A stretch of DNA of 64,000 nucleotides from contig CBFDEC010000013.1 of the NCBI GenBank assembly GCA_965603725.1, positions 11,034-75,033 of the forward strand, read 5' to 3'. This DNA comes from JAGGSN01 sp965603725 (lineage in GTDB: Bacteria; Zixibacteria; MSB-5A5; UBA10806; 4484-95). The position numbers were made by a program, and so were the translations under genes. Positions 34,853 to 44,318 of this stretch are shown here, piece by piece. The notes beneath the pieces are model-generated. The model was given only the letters and a program-made list of their open reading frames with translations, was not told where the DNA came from and did not search any database. How positions within the stretch are numbered: position 1 is the first letter of the stretch; every line of letters starts with the position of its first letter.

Positions 34853-35301
34853 CGCTCCCTCATCACAATGTTAACGGCTTGTTGAGGTGTATCGACCATA
34901 ACAACTCCCTTTATATCCCATGTGCCAAAACCGGCTACAGTTTTGCCGGCATCCAAGGCGAAAGCGATCTCAGAGAGCGTGCCGTATTTGCCGGAAATGG
35001 CGATAAAAGCCTCGCCGGTGTTGATAATTATCTTATTGCGCGCCGTACCGATTCCAGTGGCGACCGGAATGGTTATATATTCATTAGCGACACTGAAATC
35101 CTCAGTTGGCAGAATACCGAGCGTAATCCCGCCAGCCTCAATGACGCCTTTACAGGCCGCTTCCATGATACCGCCTCGTCCCCCGCAGACCAAGATGGCT
35201 CCTCTTTCGGCGATAAGTTTACCGACCTCGTATGCAAAATCGAGATATTTTGAGTCAGCATCAGCGCCGCCAATGACGCCGATTATTCGCCTTCGTACCA
35301 T
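34849..35301 (-). CDS. LOG-like Rossmann protein (TIGR00725 family)
   Basis: A 150-residue SLOG-superfamily protein. GVIGGADAD at residue 8, VCGGRGGIMEAACKGVIEAGG near 40 and GKYGTLSEIAFALDAGK near 105 match the TIGR00725 group, relatives of LOG cytokinin-activating phosphoribohydrolases that bind nucleotides. The GGxGGIMEA motif is the catalytic PGGxGTxxE-type counterpart region, somewhat shifted. Reaction unproven; nucleotide metabolism is plausible next to apt. Confidence 0.78.
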   Translation of the reverse strand: MVRRRIIGVIGGADADSKYLDFAYEVGKLIAERGAILVCGGRGGIMEAACKGVIEAGGITLGILPTEDFSVANEYITIPVATGIGTARNKIIINTGEAFIAISGKYGTLSEIAFALDAGKTVAGFGTWDIKGVVMVDTPQQAVNIVMRER

Positions 35302-35457
35302 GATAAGATTATATCTTTACTATATGGTTTGTGTCAATATTAAAGGCTAAAAAGTGAAAGAATTACCAGTCCATTTCAGAATTGATGAATCTTATGCAAT
35401 ATTATTCCGTATTTATAGCTGTATTAACTTTAGCTTTAAACGAGAGGAAATACGACT

Positions 35458-36048
35458 ATGAGTATGCTTCCCTGGCCGGAAAGACTATCTAAGAACCTGA
35501 AGCGCCTTGCCGGAGAAGATATTGAAAAGCAAGTGATGGAGGGTTGCGAAAGATTATCAACTTTGGAGGAAAAGGCTCTATGGGCTAAAAAGGCGATAGA
35601 AAAGCTGGACGAGCTGGTTCCTGATGAAATAACCAGGCACGAAATCATGGCCGGATGCTCATGCCCATGTTTTCCCGGTGAACGTATTGCCGAACTTAGA
35701 TCGGTATATAAAAAATCAAAAGACATCGATGAGCTTCTTGGGAAGATGTATAAAAACCCTTTCTATGTTAAACCAATCAGGGAAGGCAATACTATTTATT
35801 TTACGAAAGCGCCTTACGATTCTGAAAAGTTCAAACAAGCAAAAACCCAACGGGAGAAGAGATTTTGCTATTGTCATTGCGAATATGCCAGAGCCGCAAA
35901 AGATCGTATCTCCGTGACATTCTGTTATTGCGGCGCCGGGTGGTATAAGCATATTTTGGAAGGAATCCTTGAGAAACCGCTTAAAGTTACTCTTGCGAAA
36001 TCAGTCTTGCAGGGTGATGATATTTGCCAGATAGCCGTTCATTTTTAG
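35458..36048 (+). CDS. Cysteine-rich protein of unknown function
   Basis: A 196-residue protein I cannot assign. Three cysteine clusters stand out: CSCPCF (about residue 67), CYCHCEYAR (about 139) and CYCGAGWYKHIL (about 157), plus a last cysteine at DDICQIAVHF. The C-terminal block, a helix then GILEKPLKVTLAKS and GDDICQ, is reminiscent of the tail of V4R or bacterial ATC-hydrolase-like domains, but that is a weak resemblance. Metal or cluster binding is likely. It is followed 12 bases later by the ATL gene on the same strand. Confidence 0.7.
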   Translation: MSMLPWPERLSKNLKRLAGEDIEKQVMEGCERLSTLEEKALWAKKAIEKLDELVPDEITRHEIMAGCSCPCFPGERIAELRSVYKKSKDIDELLGKMYKNPFYVKPIREGNTIYFTKAPYDSEKFKQAKTQREKRFCYCHCEYARAAKDRISVTFCYCGAGWYKHILEGILEKPLKVTLAKSVLQGDDICQIAVHF

Positions 36049-36060
36049 CTAAAATAAGAA

Positions 36061-36411
36061 ATGAGTGTTATGACCGATACGTTTCATCAGAGAGTAAAAG
36101 ATATCATCAAAAAGATTCCCAAAGGCAAAGTTGCTACCTATGGTCAAATTGCTGTTTATGCCGGCAGTCCACGCGCCGCCCGCCAGGTAGTCAGGATACT
36201 TCACTCATCCTCCCAGAAAGACAATCTGCCCTGGCATCGGGTTATTAACCGTAAGGGGCAGATATCTTTGAAACCGAATTGCGGTTATGAAATCCAAAAA
36301 GGGCTGCTGGAAAAGGAAGGTGTAACATTTGACAAAAACGATACCGTTGATTTTGACCGTTATCTCTGGTCGCCATCCCGAAATATAATTAATCCTGAAA
36401 AATCTGATTAA
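36061..36411 (+). CDS. Alkyltransferase-like protein (MGMT family, no active cysteine)
   Basis: A 116-residue ATL protein. KVATYGQIAVYAG and the helix-turn-helix-like SPRAARQVVRIL are the DNA-binding part of MGMT. The active motif PCHRV is PWHRV here: tryptophan replaces the methyl-accepting cysteine. ATLs bind O6-alkylguanine and flag it for nucleotide excision repair. Length is that of a stand-alone ATL. Confidence 0.9.
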   Translation: MSVMTDTFHQRVKDIIKKIPKGKVATYGQIAVYAGSPRAARQVVRILHSSSQKDNLPWHRVINRKGQISLKPNCGYEIQKGLLEKEGVTFDKNDTVDFDRYLWSPSRNIINPEKSD

Positions 36412-36465
36412 ACGTGAAGCGGAATCATTTTGCTGTTTACAGCCAAAAATTTAACCATAAAATAA

Positions 36466-36541
<76 letters not shown>

Positions 36542-36604
36542 CTGCCATAATTTATTCAATTTTTTTGTAAAGTCAATATCATATTATCGGCGAAAAACAT
36601 GTGC

Positions 36605-37588
36605 TTACCACCAGACCGAATAATAGCCGCATTTACTGCAGGGAACAAGCTCCGACTTTTGACCCTGCAGATGAGCCCGACGGCAATTTGTAAACTTCTC
36701 CCCTCGCCAGATATCCTCGAGACTATCCTGCATAGCATTGCCCATCACTCCCCCAGCCTCAAAATCGAGACAGCAGGTCGGAACAGCGCCATCGATATAG
36801 ACGCTTACTGAATCCCAGAGATACCGGCAGGGAATAGAATTTGGTTCGAAGTGCGGCGTATAACCGGCAACCGATTTGCCATATTTGCCGATCCATCCCT
36901 GGGCTTGACGGAAATAAATGCCATCGACATACCGACCAAACCGGCGAAATGCCTCCTGTCGTTCCCCCTGGTTATGGGTTAAACTGACACAGGAAATTAT
37001 TATCGTTGCTTTTTCACGTTTGCTAATCAATGGCAGTCGGATTATGTTTTCTGCCAGTTTTTCGAAATTCAGACCAATTCTAATCCTGTCGTAGGTTTCT
37101 GAAGTAAAGCCATCCATCGAGATTACAATCTCGTTCAATCCCGATTCGACCAGCGAATCGGCAATCTGCGGAGTTAAAAGATAGCCGTTGGTTACTATGC
37201 TTATGTTGTTAATTCCTTGTATCTTGGCATATTCAACAAACTCCGGCAGTCTTTTATCTATCAGCGGCTCGCCAAAACCGGACAGATATAATTTATAGAC
37301 TTTCCCCTGCCCCGCCTGCTCTATAAGCGACCTGACCAGTTCTGTTTTCATATTGCCTTTAGCTCTTTTCATATCAGGATGAGCACAGATTGTACATCTG
37401 GCATTGCACAGGTTGGTTGTCTCAATCGAAAGCTCCGATGGGAAACTCGTCAACCCGGATGTTTTCGATTTAATTCTGCTCTTATAGATTTTTTTATATA
37501 ATGAACGCTTATCGCACCATTTTAATAGTTTATATAAATACTCCCGGGTTCTGCTGTTGTAGCGAATATAATTACGTATTCCGATCAT
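36605..37588 (-). CDS. Radical SAM protein with SPASM domain
   Basis: A 327-residue protein. The radical SAM motif is CNARCTICAHP (about residue 62), followed by LYLSGFGEPLIDK and ISIVTNGYLL of the TIM barrel. The C-terminal SPASM domain has CRYLWDSV, CCLDFEAGG and CSKCGYYS for an auxiliary cluster. SPASM enzymes modify peptides, tRNAs or carbohydrates; no peptide precursor gene is visible beside it. The substrate cannot be stated. Confidence 0.85.
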   Translation of the reverse strand: MIGIRNYIRYNSRTREYLYKLLKWCDKRSLYKKIYKSRIKSKTSGLTSFPSELSIETTNLCNARCTICAHPDMKRAKGNMKTELVRSLIEQAGQGKVYKLYLSGFGEPLIDKRLPEFVEYAKIQGINNISIVTNGYLLTPQIADSLVESGLNEIVISMDGFTSETYDRIRIGLNFEKLAENIIRLPLISKREKATIIISCVSLTHNQGERQEAFRRFGRYVDGIYFRQAQGWIGKYGKSVAGYTPHFEPNSIPCRYLWDSVSVYIDGAVPTCCLDFEAGGVMGNAMQDSLEDIWRGEKFTNCRRAHLQGQKSELVPCSKCGYYSVWW

Positions 37589-37628
37589 TAATTATAATAG
37601 AGCGAAAGTTAATTATTATAAGTCAATG

Positions 37629-38105
37629 TTAAGCCTTAACCGGTTTTTTGCCGGCTTTATTCTCGACAGAATCTTTAACCTCATAATTCAATATTTTCTT
37701 AAGATAAACATCGGACAGCGGGTATGGTTTATCTTTACCGGTCTTCAAACACACCAATACAGTTACAGCATGAACGGCGCATTCATTCTTATCGTCATAA
37801 ATCAGGTATTCATAGGTTACGCTGGTACGGGAGATTCGCGACACCCTGACCATAACGGTAATCATCGTATCGAAAAAAAGAGGTTTTAGATAATTACACT
37901 CGACTCTGGCGACCACATATTGCAGTCCGGAATCAAGAAAATCCCGGTAGCCGATTCCCAGTTTACGCCAATACTCTACCCTGCCGATCTCCAAATATTT
38001 TATAACCTCGGAATGATGAACAACGCCCTGCATGTCGATCTCGCAAAAACGGGCACTCCAGCTAATTTTGAAAGTGAAAAGGTCTTTATTGATTACTGGC
38101 CGCAT
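37629..38105 (-). CDS. Acyl-CoA thioesterase, YbgC/4HBT family
   Basis: A 158-residue hotdog-fold protein. FCEIDMQGVVHHSEVIKYLE is the 4HBT active-site helix with the catalytic aspartate. The C-terminal 20 residues are a lysine-rich tail. YbgC-type enzymes hydrolyse short-chain or 4-hydroxybenzoyl-CoA thioesters. It overlaps the sensor gene end by 20 bases, so coupling is likely. Confidence 0.88.
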   Translation of the reverse strand: MRPVINKDLFTFKISWSARFCEIDMQGVVHHSEVIKYLEIGRVEYWRKLGIGYRDFLDSGLQYVVARVECNYLKPLFFDTMITVMVRVSRISRTSVTYEYLIYDDKNECAVHAVTVLVCLKTGKDKPYPLSDVYLKKILNYEVKDSVENKAGKKPVKA

Positions 38106-40317
38106 CTTGTTTTCGGTCGGGCAAAACCTTCGTTAATTGTTCCAATCTGAACGGCTTGTGTAAAACTGCATTGACTCCGGCATCATCAAGAGTATTTTGA
38201 TACAGGTTAACGCCCCAGCTTGATATAATAATGGTGTAAATCCCGCTGTCGAATTCCTTGATTCTCTTGGACAATTCAAGACCAGAGATGTCATCAAGAG
38301 TTATATCTATGACTACTGCATCTATAGTTTCATTGCGCTCTTTTGCCGATTCGATAAATGCCAGTCCTTCTTTACCTGAGGAAACAGCTTTACAGCTATA
38401 ATCAATACGAGAAAACAGGTCGGCCAGAAGATCAGCTATCACATTATTGCTCTCAATGACTAAAGCCGCATATTTTCGGGAATGATTTGTCTGGTTGTCC
38501 GGATCCCTGATTGTCTGAGACTCAATATTTTGACCGGCTGTATTGATCCTGATATTATGCAGCCGGGCTTTATTAACCAGTTCTTCCGAAGGAAACCTTG
38601 GCTTAAGTTCGCCCTCAATTGTTAAGCTAATTGAATGGTTCTCAGAAGATGATTTCAGCCTGATCCTCTTATTGTCCTCGACCGCCTGCTTTATTATCTC
38701 CCTGACGATGCTTTCAAATTCTGCATGGTCTGATTTAATGCTGGGAAGTTTTTCACCGGGATAAAAAGCCACATCAAATTTCTCGTTTTCAAGCATCGAT
38801 TGAATTATATCGTTGGGATTGTTTCTTGCTCCAAATTCTCTCACCAATCCCAGCCCCTGAAAGACAGACTGTTCAGCATCGCTAAGCCATCGTTTGAAAT
38901 CATCAATGTCTATTGAATCGCTGCTTTTCGATAGACGGTCAATTACTGCCTGAACATTTTCGGCTATTTTTGCCAGGACTGTGGCCAGCTCTTCTGCAAT
39001 TACAGAATAACTCTCATCAACAGGCTGGATATATTGGCTTTTGTCCCGCTCTTTTTGATAGACTGTTCTAATACAAGCCAGATTGAAAATGTTGCTTATA
39101 AGCCATAAATCACTTTCATAGTTTTGCGTCTCGCTGATTTTCGATTCATCGACGACCAAAATTCCGGAAATTGCGTCATCATAAGAATACCCGTAACTAA
39201 CCAGCTTCCTGTTGCTGAAAAAGTTGTCCGGAACAAGCTGTGAAATATCCTCAACATCGATTTTGAAAAATTTATCGGCTTTGTAATGAGACATTATATT
39301 GGCGGCGGTAATTTCATTATCAAAATCAGCGTCAATATAATTGGAATAATCTCCAACTCCCTGATAGTACACACAACGGCATTTATCTAATGAAACTGTA
39401 AGAAGGCAAAATGGTCTGCCGCCAAACGGGCTTGATGGGTATTTTGACAGTGTTTTAAAAATGTTCTCGTCGCCGTCAAGCCAGTCTTTCCTGACCTTAT
39501 CAAAAAGCATATTATAAAATCCCATTTTATTGTTTAAGCGGCTAAAAGCCGCCGTCATGCGTCTGTTTTCCCGTCCCAGCTCGAGCGCCTGGCCGAGTTT
39601 ATGGCCAAACTGTTCAAGCTGACCGATATTAAGCATGCCGCGATGATATTTTTTCCTGCCCAGCAAAGTAATTACGCCCCAGCAATCATCATCGACGATA
39701 ATCGGCACAACCGCTAAGAACGAATACCCCTCGGCTTTGCCGCCAAGAAATCTGTAATCCGGACTGACACGAAGATCACGAATTATCAATACCCGCTTGT
39801 TGTGAACCGCTCGACCGATGGCGGTTTCGCCCGGCAATATCTGCTCGAGCTTTTTAGCCCGTGAAGGCGCCAGACCGCGATAAGAACCCATTACCAGAAT
39901 ATTCCTGGCCTTGTGCAGGATATGAATAGCGCCCGAATTCAATGAAAACAGCTCAAGGTATCTGTCCAGCGAGTAATTTAAAAGCTCGATCAGACTTTCC
40001 CTGGTGGCGGCCACATGTAAAATGTCGCTTACTGTCCTGGCTTGTATTTCCGCGCTCTGATCGTCTTTTTGCCGCTCGGAAAGAACAGCAAAACGAGACG
40101 CCCCAATTATGAAAGCCAACGCCCCTGCGCCAAACACGATCGTTGGATAGAAATTGAATGGCTCATAAATAAAAATGAAAGCCAGCGCCGCACCAGCAGC
40201 CATCAAAAGAGCGCCTGCCAGACCGGCAATATCTTTAATCTTATATTTGAATATAATTACAAACTGGATGACAATCGACATGACGGCAACTAAAAGAAAA
40301 ACAGCGAAGCTAACCAT
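38086..40317 (-). CDS. GAF-REC membrane signalling protein, degenerate kinase
   Basis: A 743-residue protein: two or three N-terminal helices (residues 5-80), a GAF domain (about 100-250, ETAIGRAVHNKRVLIIRDL), a second sensor-like region, a HisKA-like coiled segment without a clear phospho-histidine (about 450-520), a weak ATPase-like region, and a C-terminal receiver domain (about 620-740). The receiver keeps the phosphorylatable aspartate (VVIDITLDDISG) and lysine (LHKPF). It looks like a hybrid sensor whose catalytic core has decayed or diverged. Partners unknown. Confidence 0.68.
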   Translation of the reverse strand: MVSFAVFLLVAVMSIVIQFVIIFKYKIKDIAGLAGALLMAAGAALAFIFIYEPFNFYPTIVFGAGALAFIIGASRFAVLSERQKDDQSAEIQARTVSDILHVAATRESLIELLNYSLDRYLELFSLNSGAIHILHKARNILVMGSYRGLAPSRAKKLEQILPGETAIGRAVHNKRVLIIRDLRVSPDYRFLGGKAEGYSFLAVVPIIVDDDCWGVITLLGRKKYHRGMLNIGQLEQFGHKLGQALELGRENRRMTAAFSRLNNKMGFYNMLFDKVRKDWLDGDENIFKTLSKYPSSPFGGRPFCLLTVSLDKCRCVYYQGVGDYSNYIDADFDNEITAANIMSHYKADKFFKIDVEDISQLVPDNFFSNRKLVSYGYSYDDAISGILVVDESKISETQNYESDLWLISNIFNLACIRTVYQKERDKSQYIQPVDESYSVIAEELATVLAKIAENVQAVIDRLSKSSDSIDIDDFKRWLSDAEQSVFQGLGLVREFGARNNPNDIIQSMLENEKFDVAFYPGEKLPSIKSDHAEFESIVREIIKQAVEDNKRIRLKSSSENHSISLTIEGELKPRFPSEELVNKARLHNIRINTAGQNIESQTIRDPDNQTNHSRKYAALVIESNNVIADLLADLFSRIDYSCKAVSSGKEGLAFIESAKERNETIDAVVIDITLDDISGLELSKRIKEFDSGIYTIIISSWGVNLYQNTLDDAGVNAVLHKPFRLEQLTKVLPDRKQDAASNQ

Positions 40318-40355
40318 GCTGAATTATCCCACAGAATAAATAGAAAGTCAAGATT

Positions 40356-41657
40356 TTATACGAATTTTTCAAATACGGCGAAAAGAGTTTTAGCCCGTGT
40401 TGACGTTATTTTTGCAGTTATCAAATCGCCTGAGTTGAGATCCTTTTTATCGGTAATAAGCACCGACTGCCCGCCCCGTGTTTTCCCTTTTGGCATGACC
40501 GGCTGTCGGCGGCTTACCCCATTGATCAGCGCCTCAAGCGAGCGGCCATTCCAGCGGTCATTCTGCGCTGACGATATCTTCAACTGGATATCAATCAGCC
40601 TGTTCAAGCGATCGATTTTTTCATCCTCGGGAACATCATCCGGCAATTCGGCCGCCTTTGTGCCGGGACGAATTGAATAACGAAACATGAAAGCCGAATC
40701 GTATTTAATATTTTCAATCATCTGAATCGTCTGCTCGTAATCGGTTTCTGATTCACCCGGGTAACCGACTATTAAATCAGTGGTTATGGAGATGTCCGGG
40801 ACTGTTTTCCTGAGCTTTTCGATAATTTTAAGATAATGTTTTGAATCGTAGCCGCGGTTCATGGATTTAAGTATCCGGTCCGAACCGGACTGCAGGGGCA
40901 GGTGAAGAGATTCGCACAAGTTGGGAATTTCCTTAAAGCAGTCAATAAGCTCATCACTTAAATCTTTAGGATGCGAGGTAAGAAAACGTAAACGCTGAGG
41001 TGCATAAGACGCTAATTTATGTAATAATCCCGGGAAATTAACATTATTATCCCGGTATGAGTTTACATTCTGCCCAAGCAGCGTTATATCCTTGGCGCCA
41101 TTATCGACCAGCATTTTCATCTCTGAAATAATATTGTCCACAGATCGGCAGCGGAACGAGCCTCTGACATAGGGAACAATGCAGTATGAGCAGTAATTCT
41201 CACAGCCCCGGGAGATTGCTAAATAGGCATGAACGCTTCCCTTTCCGGCTCTCGATTTCAGACCGACAAATTCAGCTTTTTCATTAATATATATCTTATC
41301 AGCCCCCTCATTTTCAATAATGTCAGGGATATCAGCGATATAGTCCGGACCGACTACATAATCGATCCCAGGTATTTCATCGATTAAAGCCTGTCCGGCG
41401 TTCTTGGCCATACATCCGGCAACTATGACTTTCAGCGATTGCTTGTTTCCTTTCATGGCTGTCAGGCTCGAAATATGCGCTTTAGCTCTGCTTTCCGCTT
41501 TCTGGCGGACACAGCAGGTATTGACTATAACCAGGTCGGCACTCTCCGGTTTATCTGTCATCAGGTAGCCATTAGCAGACAGGATCGATTCCAGCGCCTC
41601 GCTGTCGTATTCGTTCATCTGGCAGCCAAAGGTCAGGATGTACACTTTCTTATCCAT
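40356..41657 (-). CDS. miaB: tRNA-2-methylthio-N6-dimethylallyladenosine synthase MiaB
   Basis: About 433 residues from the ATG at 41657; a TTG 39 bases further upstream is less likely. The N-terminal UPF0004 cysteines are in FGCQMNEYD, NTCCVRQKAE and GCMAKN; the radical SAM cluster is CENYCSYCIVPYVRG; a TRAM domain closes the protein. It methylthiolates A37 of tRNAs reading UNN codons. All six catalytic cysteines are present. Confidence 0.95.
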   Translation of the reverse strand: MDKKVYILTFGCQMNEYDSEALESILSANGYLMTDKPESADLVIVNTCCVRQKAESRAKAHISSLTAMKGNKQSLKVIVAGCMAKNAGQALIDEIPGIDYVVGPDYIADIPDIIENEGADKIYINEKAEFVGLKSRAGKGSVHAYLAISRGCENYCSYCIVPYVRGSFRCRSVDNIISEMKMLVDNGAKDITLLGQNVNSYRDNNVNFPGLLHKLASYAPQRLRFLTSHPKDLSDELIDCFKEIPNLCESLHLPLQSGSDRILKSMNRGYDSKHYLKIIEKLRKTVPDISITTDLIVGYPGESETDYEQTIQMIENIKYDSAFMFRYSIRPGTKAAELPDDVPEDEKIDRLNRLIDIQLKISSAQNDRWNGRSLEALINGVSRRQPVMPKGKTRGGQSVLITDKKDLNSGDLITAKITSTRAKTLFAVFEKFV

Positions 41658-41810
41658 GGCGATTATGAAGATATACAGGTTGGCTTGAATGAGCAATATA
41701 ATATTTAGGCGAATTCGCCACGCCTGCAGATAATATGATGTCTTTTACAATAATTATTTTTCAGTGATGTAAACTATATAAGATGAACACAGTCTTAAAC
41801 CGATAAGAAG

Positions 41811-42254
41811 CTACTGCTTATTCATAAAATCATAACCGCAGTGAATACAGACCTCGGCTAAATGCTTAACAACCTCTCTGCATCGAGGACATGTTCTTCC
41901 GGTTGCTATCTTTTTAATGTTGGCTTCGGTTATTATTTTACGCGCAAAACCGCATATTTTTCTAGCCTCTTCTTTGTCCAGGTTCTTAATCAGCAATTCC
42001 TTATCCTCACCTAAAGCTAACTGAATCGAGCTCTTCCTTATCCCTTCCTCCAGTATCACTTTTTGAAATCTAATCCAGAGATAATCATTATAACTTTTTT
42101 TAAATATGCCTTTTTTGCATATTATCAGTCTTTTTGAGGTTGTGGCAATGGCTACTCTGTTGCCGCTTAAGATACCCGAATCAACATATTGATCGATATT
42201 CTCATCCACCGGCAGGCTTTCCTCTATCGCCGTCTTTATTTCGTCGGGTTTCAT
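41811..42254 (-). CDS. bPH-like domain protein with zinc ribbon
   Basis: A 147-residue protein. The N-terminal 110 residues look like a bacterial PH-like domain (RVAIATTSKRLIICKKGIFKKSY), and the end is a zinc ribbon CPRCREVVKHLAEVCIHCG. Such pairs occur in membrane-proximal or regulatory proteins of unknown role. No signal peptide. Divergent from the CDP-alcohol phosphotransferase gene. Confidence 0.65.
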   Translation of the reverse strand: MKPDEIKTAIEESLPVDENIDQYVDSGILSGNRVAIATTSKRLIICKKGIFKKSYNDYLWIRFQKVILEEGIRKSSIQLALGEDKELLIKNLDKEEARKICGFARKIITEANIKKIATGRTCPRCREVVKHLAEVCIHCGYDFMNKQ

Positions 42255-42367
42255 AATAACTGCCTGTGTTTTTATATAAAAAAAAGGCTGGTGTCAATTG
42301 ACATTTTCAATAAAATGCAACTATTATACATTTCTCTGGCAAAACGTACTGAACCCGGGAGGATAAG

Positions 42368-43087
42368 ATGATCAATAACGAGGAAAAGAGATACAGCGAC
42401 CAGCGTGTACAGTCAAGCCTGTTAGCCGGCATCGAGAAAAAGGCGCTGTTGTGGATTGCCCCGAGACTGCCGGCATGGGTGACTCCGGATATGCTGACAT
42501 ATCTTGGCCTGGCGGCGATGGCTTTGATTGGGCTGGCATATTATTTGGCCATGAAGCACTGGCTGTTTTTAGCACTGGCAAGTATCGGGTTGGTAATCAA
42601 CTGGTTCGGCGACAGCCTTGACGGCACCTTAGCCCGCGTTCGAAATCAGCAGCGGCCCCGTTATGGCTATTATCTCGACCATCTCGTTGACGCATTCGGC
42701 GTCGCCATGATGATATTCGGCATAGCCTATTCCGGGCTGATAAGCCATCCGTTTGTCTGGCTGGTGTTGACGCTGTTTTTCATCGCCTCGATTAACACCT
42801 ACTTAGCAACAAACTCAGTCGAGATTTTTAAAATCTCATACCTGCGCATTTCCACCACTGAAGCGAGGGTGCTTCTAATAATAATGAACACGATTTTAAT
42901 CTGGGTAAAAAAGGTTACAATCTTTGGCATCACCGGTCACCTGCTTGATTTCATTGCTGGAGCAATTTCGATATTCCTTTTGATTGCAATCTTACGAAGC
43001 GCCATCAGGAACCTCCGCAAACTCGACCGCGAAGAACGGGCAAAGTGGACAGTTGCTGAGAAGGATGAGACGAGCGAAGGGGAATGA
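42368..43087 (+). CDS. CDP-alcohol phosphatidyltransferase family protein
   Basis: A 239-residue membrane enzyme with about six helices. The catalytic CDP-OH-P motif is intact: DSLDGTLARVRNQQRPRYGY then YLDHLVD (D-x2-DG-x2-AR, G-x3-D-x3-D). It joins a CDP-activated group to an alcohol acceptor to make a phospholipid or a polyol phosphodiester. Start has GGGAGG upstream. The inositol-phosphate cytidylyltransferase-like gene at 8069 could supply a donor, though it is not linked. Confidence 0.87.
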   Translation: MINNEEKRYSDQRVQSSLLAGIEKKALLWIAPRLPAWVTPDMLTYLGLAAMALIGLAYYLAMKHWLFLALASIGLVINWFGDSLDGTLARVRNQQRPRYGYYLDHLVDAFGVAMMIFGIAYSGLISHPFVWLVLTLFFIASINTYLATNSVEIFKISYLRISTTEARVLLIIMNTILIWVKKVTIFGITGHLLDFIAGAISIFLLIAILRSAIRNLRKLDREERAKWTVAEKDETSEGE

Positions 43088-43405
43088 GACATCATTTGCC
43101 TTGCGCTGGCAGGAACTCTTTCCTGCCAGCATGAACATCGGGAAGGGACGTTCGACAACGCCGTGAACAGACGGTAGGACAGGCCGTCAAGGTCTTGTGG
43201 ATTTTCAACCTGCCCGGTCAGGGAAGCCGACCTGCAAAAATCTTGCAGATCTGCAGAATTTTTTAGCAGGATTTCTAAAAAAGATGTTGACTATATTGTT
43301 TAATTAAGATATATGAACCAATAATATAGTTATTTGGACAACACTGATAAAATGAACCGATTTCTAAAGGATATGAGGGCTACAGGCATTGATTATGCCG
43401 GAAAT
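43088..43405. repeat. Composite hairpin repeat, copy A
   Basis: At 43105-43130 GCTGGCAGGA and TCCTGCCAGC form a strong hairpin; a GTTCGAC segment, then AGGACAGGCCGTCAAGG and TTGTGGATTTTCAACCTG (about 43173-43213) follow. The same order recurs at 44331-44452. No gene seen before the lipoprotein ATG at 43406. Confidence 0.75.
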
Positions 43406-44023
43406 ATGCGAATTAAGTCTATTTTATTAGTGAGTTGCTGGCTGTTATTGCTAATGTTTTATAACTGCGGTTCTAACGGGAACGACAACGCCAAAGCCGA
43501 AAAGCTGAGTTTTGAAGTTAATGATTCTCTTTTGGGGCCGGCATTTGAAGTTCAGGCAGCCAATAAACTTCTTTATCCGCCTTCAGGTTTTGCATCAATA
43601 CCTGATTCTCTTTTGCAAATATTTATTAAACAACAAACTATCCGGGCTAAAGAATTTGCCAGCATTGAACTTGTGGGGATGTTTTTTGATTCACTATATA
43701 ATTCCGGTTTAATGGTCTCGGTTTTCAATGATCTTTACCTTGGAAGCGACACTACCGTTATCATCCAAAAATATCGTAATTCGCTCGAAGAATTTTACGG
43801 GGCAGCTCAAGTCAAAACAGGTGATTTCCTTATTAACGATATCTATGTAAAAAACTTTCTAATAACAGATAGTCTTTATATCCGATTCCAGTTATTATGT
43901 CTGTCTGAAAATGATCAGGCTATGGAATTGCATTATTTTATATTGAAGAAACATTATCAACTACTTTTAAAAGCCATCGAATCATCGATTGGTACAATTC
44001 AATTAATTGAACAAGGAGGTTAA
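43406..44023 (+). CDS. Putative lipoprotein of unknown function
   Basis: About 205 residues from the ATG at 43406, chosen because it begins a lipoprotein signal (IKSILLVSCWLLLLMFYNC, lipobox cysteine near residue 21); TTG at 43334 and ATG at 43352 are longer options. The mature part is mixed helix with no motif I recognise. It precedes the Bor-like lipoprotein gene by one base, and both are bracketed by copies of the composite hairpin repeat. Confidence 0.6.
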   Translation: MRIKSILLVSCWLLLLMFYNCGSNGNDNAKAEKLSFEVNDSLLGPAFEVQAANKLLYPPSGFASIPDSLLQIFIKQQTIRAKEFASIELVGMFFDSLYNSGLMVSVFNDLYLGSDTTVIIQKYRNSLEEFYGAAQVKTGDFLINDIYVKNFLITDSLYIRFQLLCLSENDQAMELHYFILKKHYQLLLKAIESSIGTIQLIEQGG

Positions 44024-44024
44024 G

Positions 44025-44318
44025 ATGAAAAATCTGTTCAAGTTGGCCATAGTGACAGTAATTCTGGTGTCACTAATGGGATGTGCTGCACATGTTCACA
44101 AGATCGGAAACGGTCCCCAAACGGGTATGATGGAACAAGAAAGGCAATGGTATGTTCTATGGGGTCTTGTACCGATCAATAACGTTGAAACCGAATTGAT
44201 AGCCGCAGGCGCTGTTGATTATTCAATCAAAACCGAGGCGAGTGCGCTTGATGTAATCATCAATATCTTTACAGGCATGGTTACTGTCTATTCTCGAACT
44301 GTGACTGTGGAAAAGTAA
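44025..44318 (+). CDS. Bor/Iss-like small lipoprotein
   Basis: A 97-residue lipoprotein from the ATG at 44025, which has a perfect AGGAGGT four bases upstream. The lipobox is LMGCAAHVH. QERQWYVLWGLVPINNVETE resembles the Bor family (lambda Bor, Iss), outer-membrane lipoproteins linked to serum resistance in enteric hosts. Here the role is unknown. Confidence 0.75.
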   Translation: MKNLFKLAIVTVILVSLMGCAAHVHKIGNGPQTGMMEQERQWYVLWGLVPINNVETELIAAGAVDYSIKTEASALDVIINIFTGMVTVYSRTVTVEK

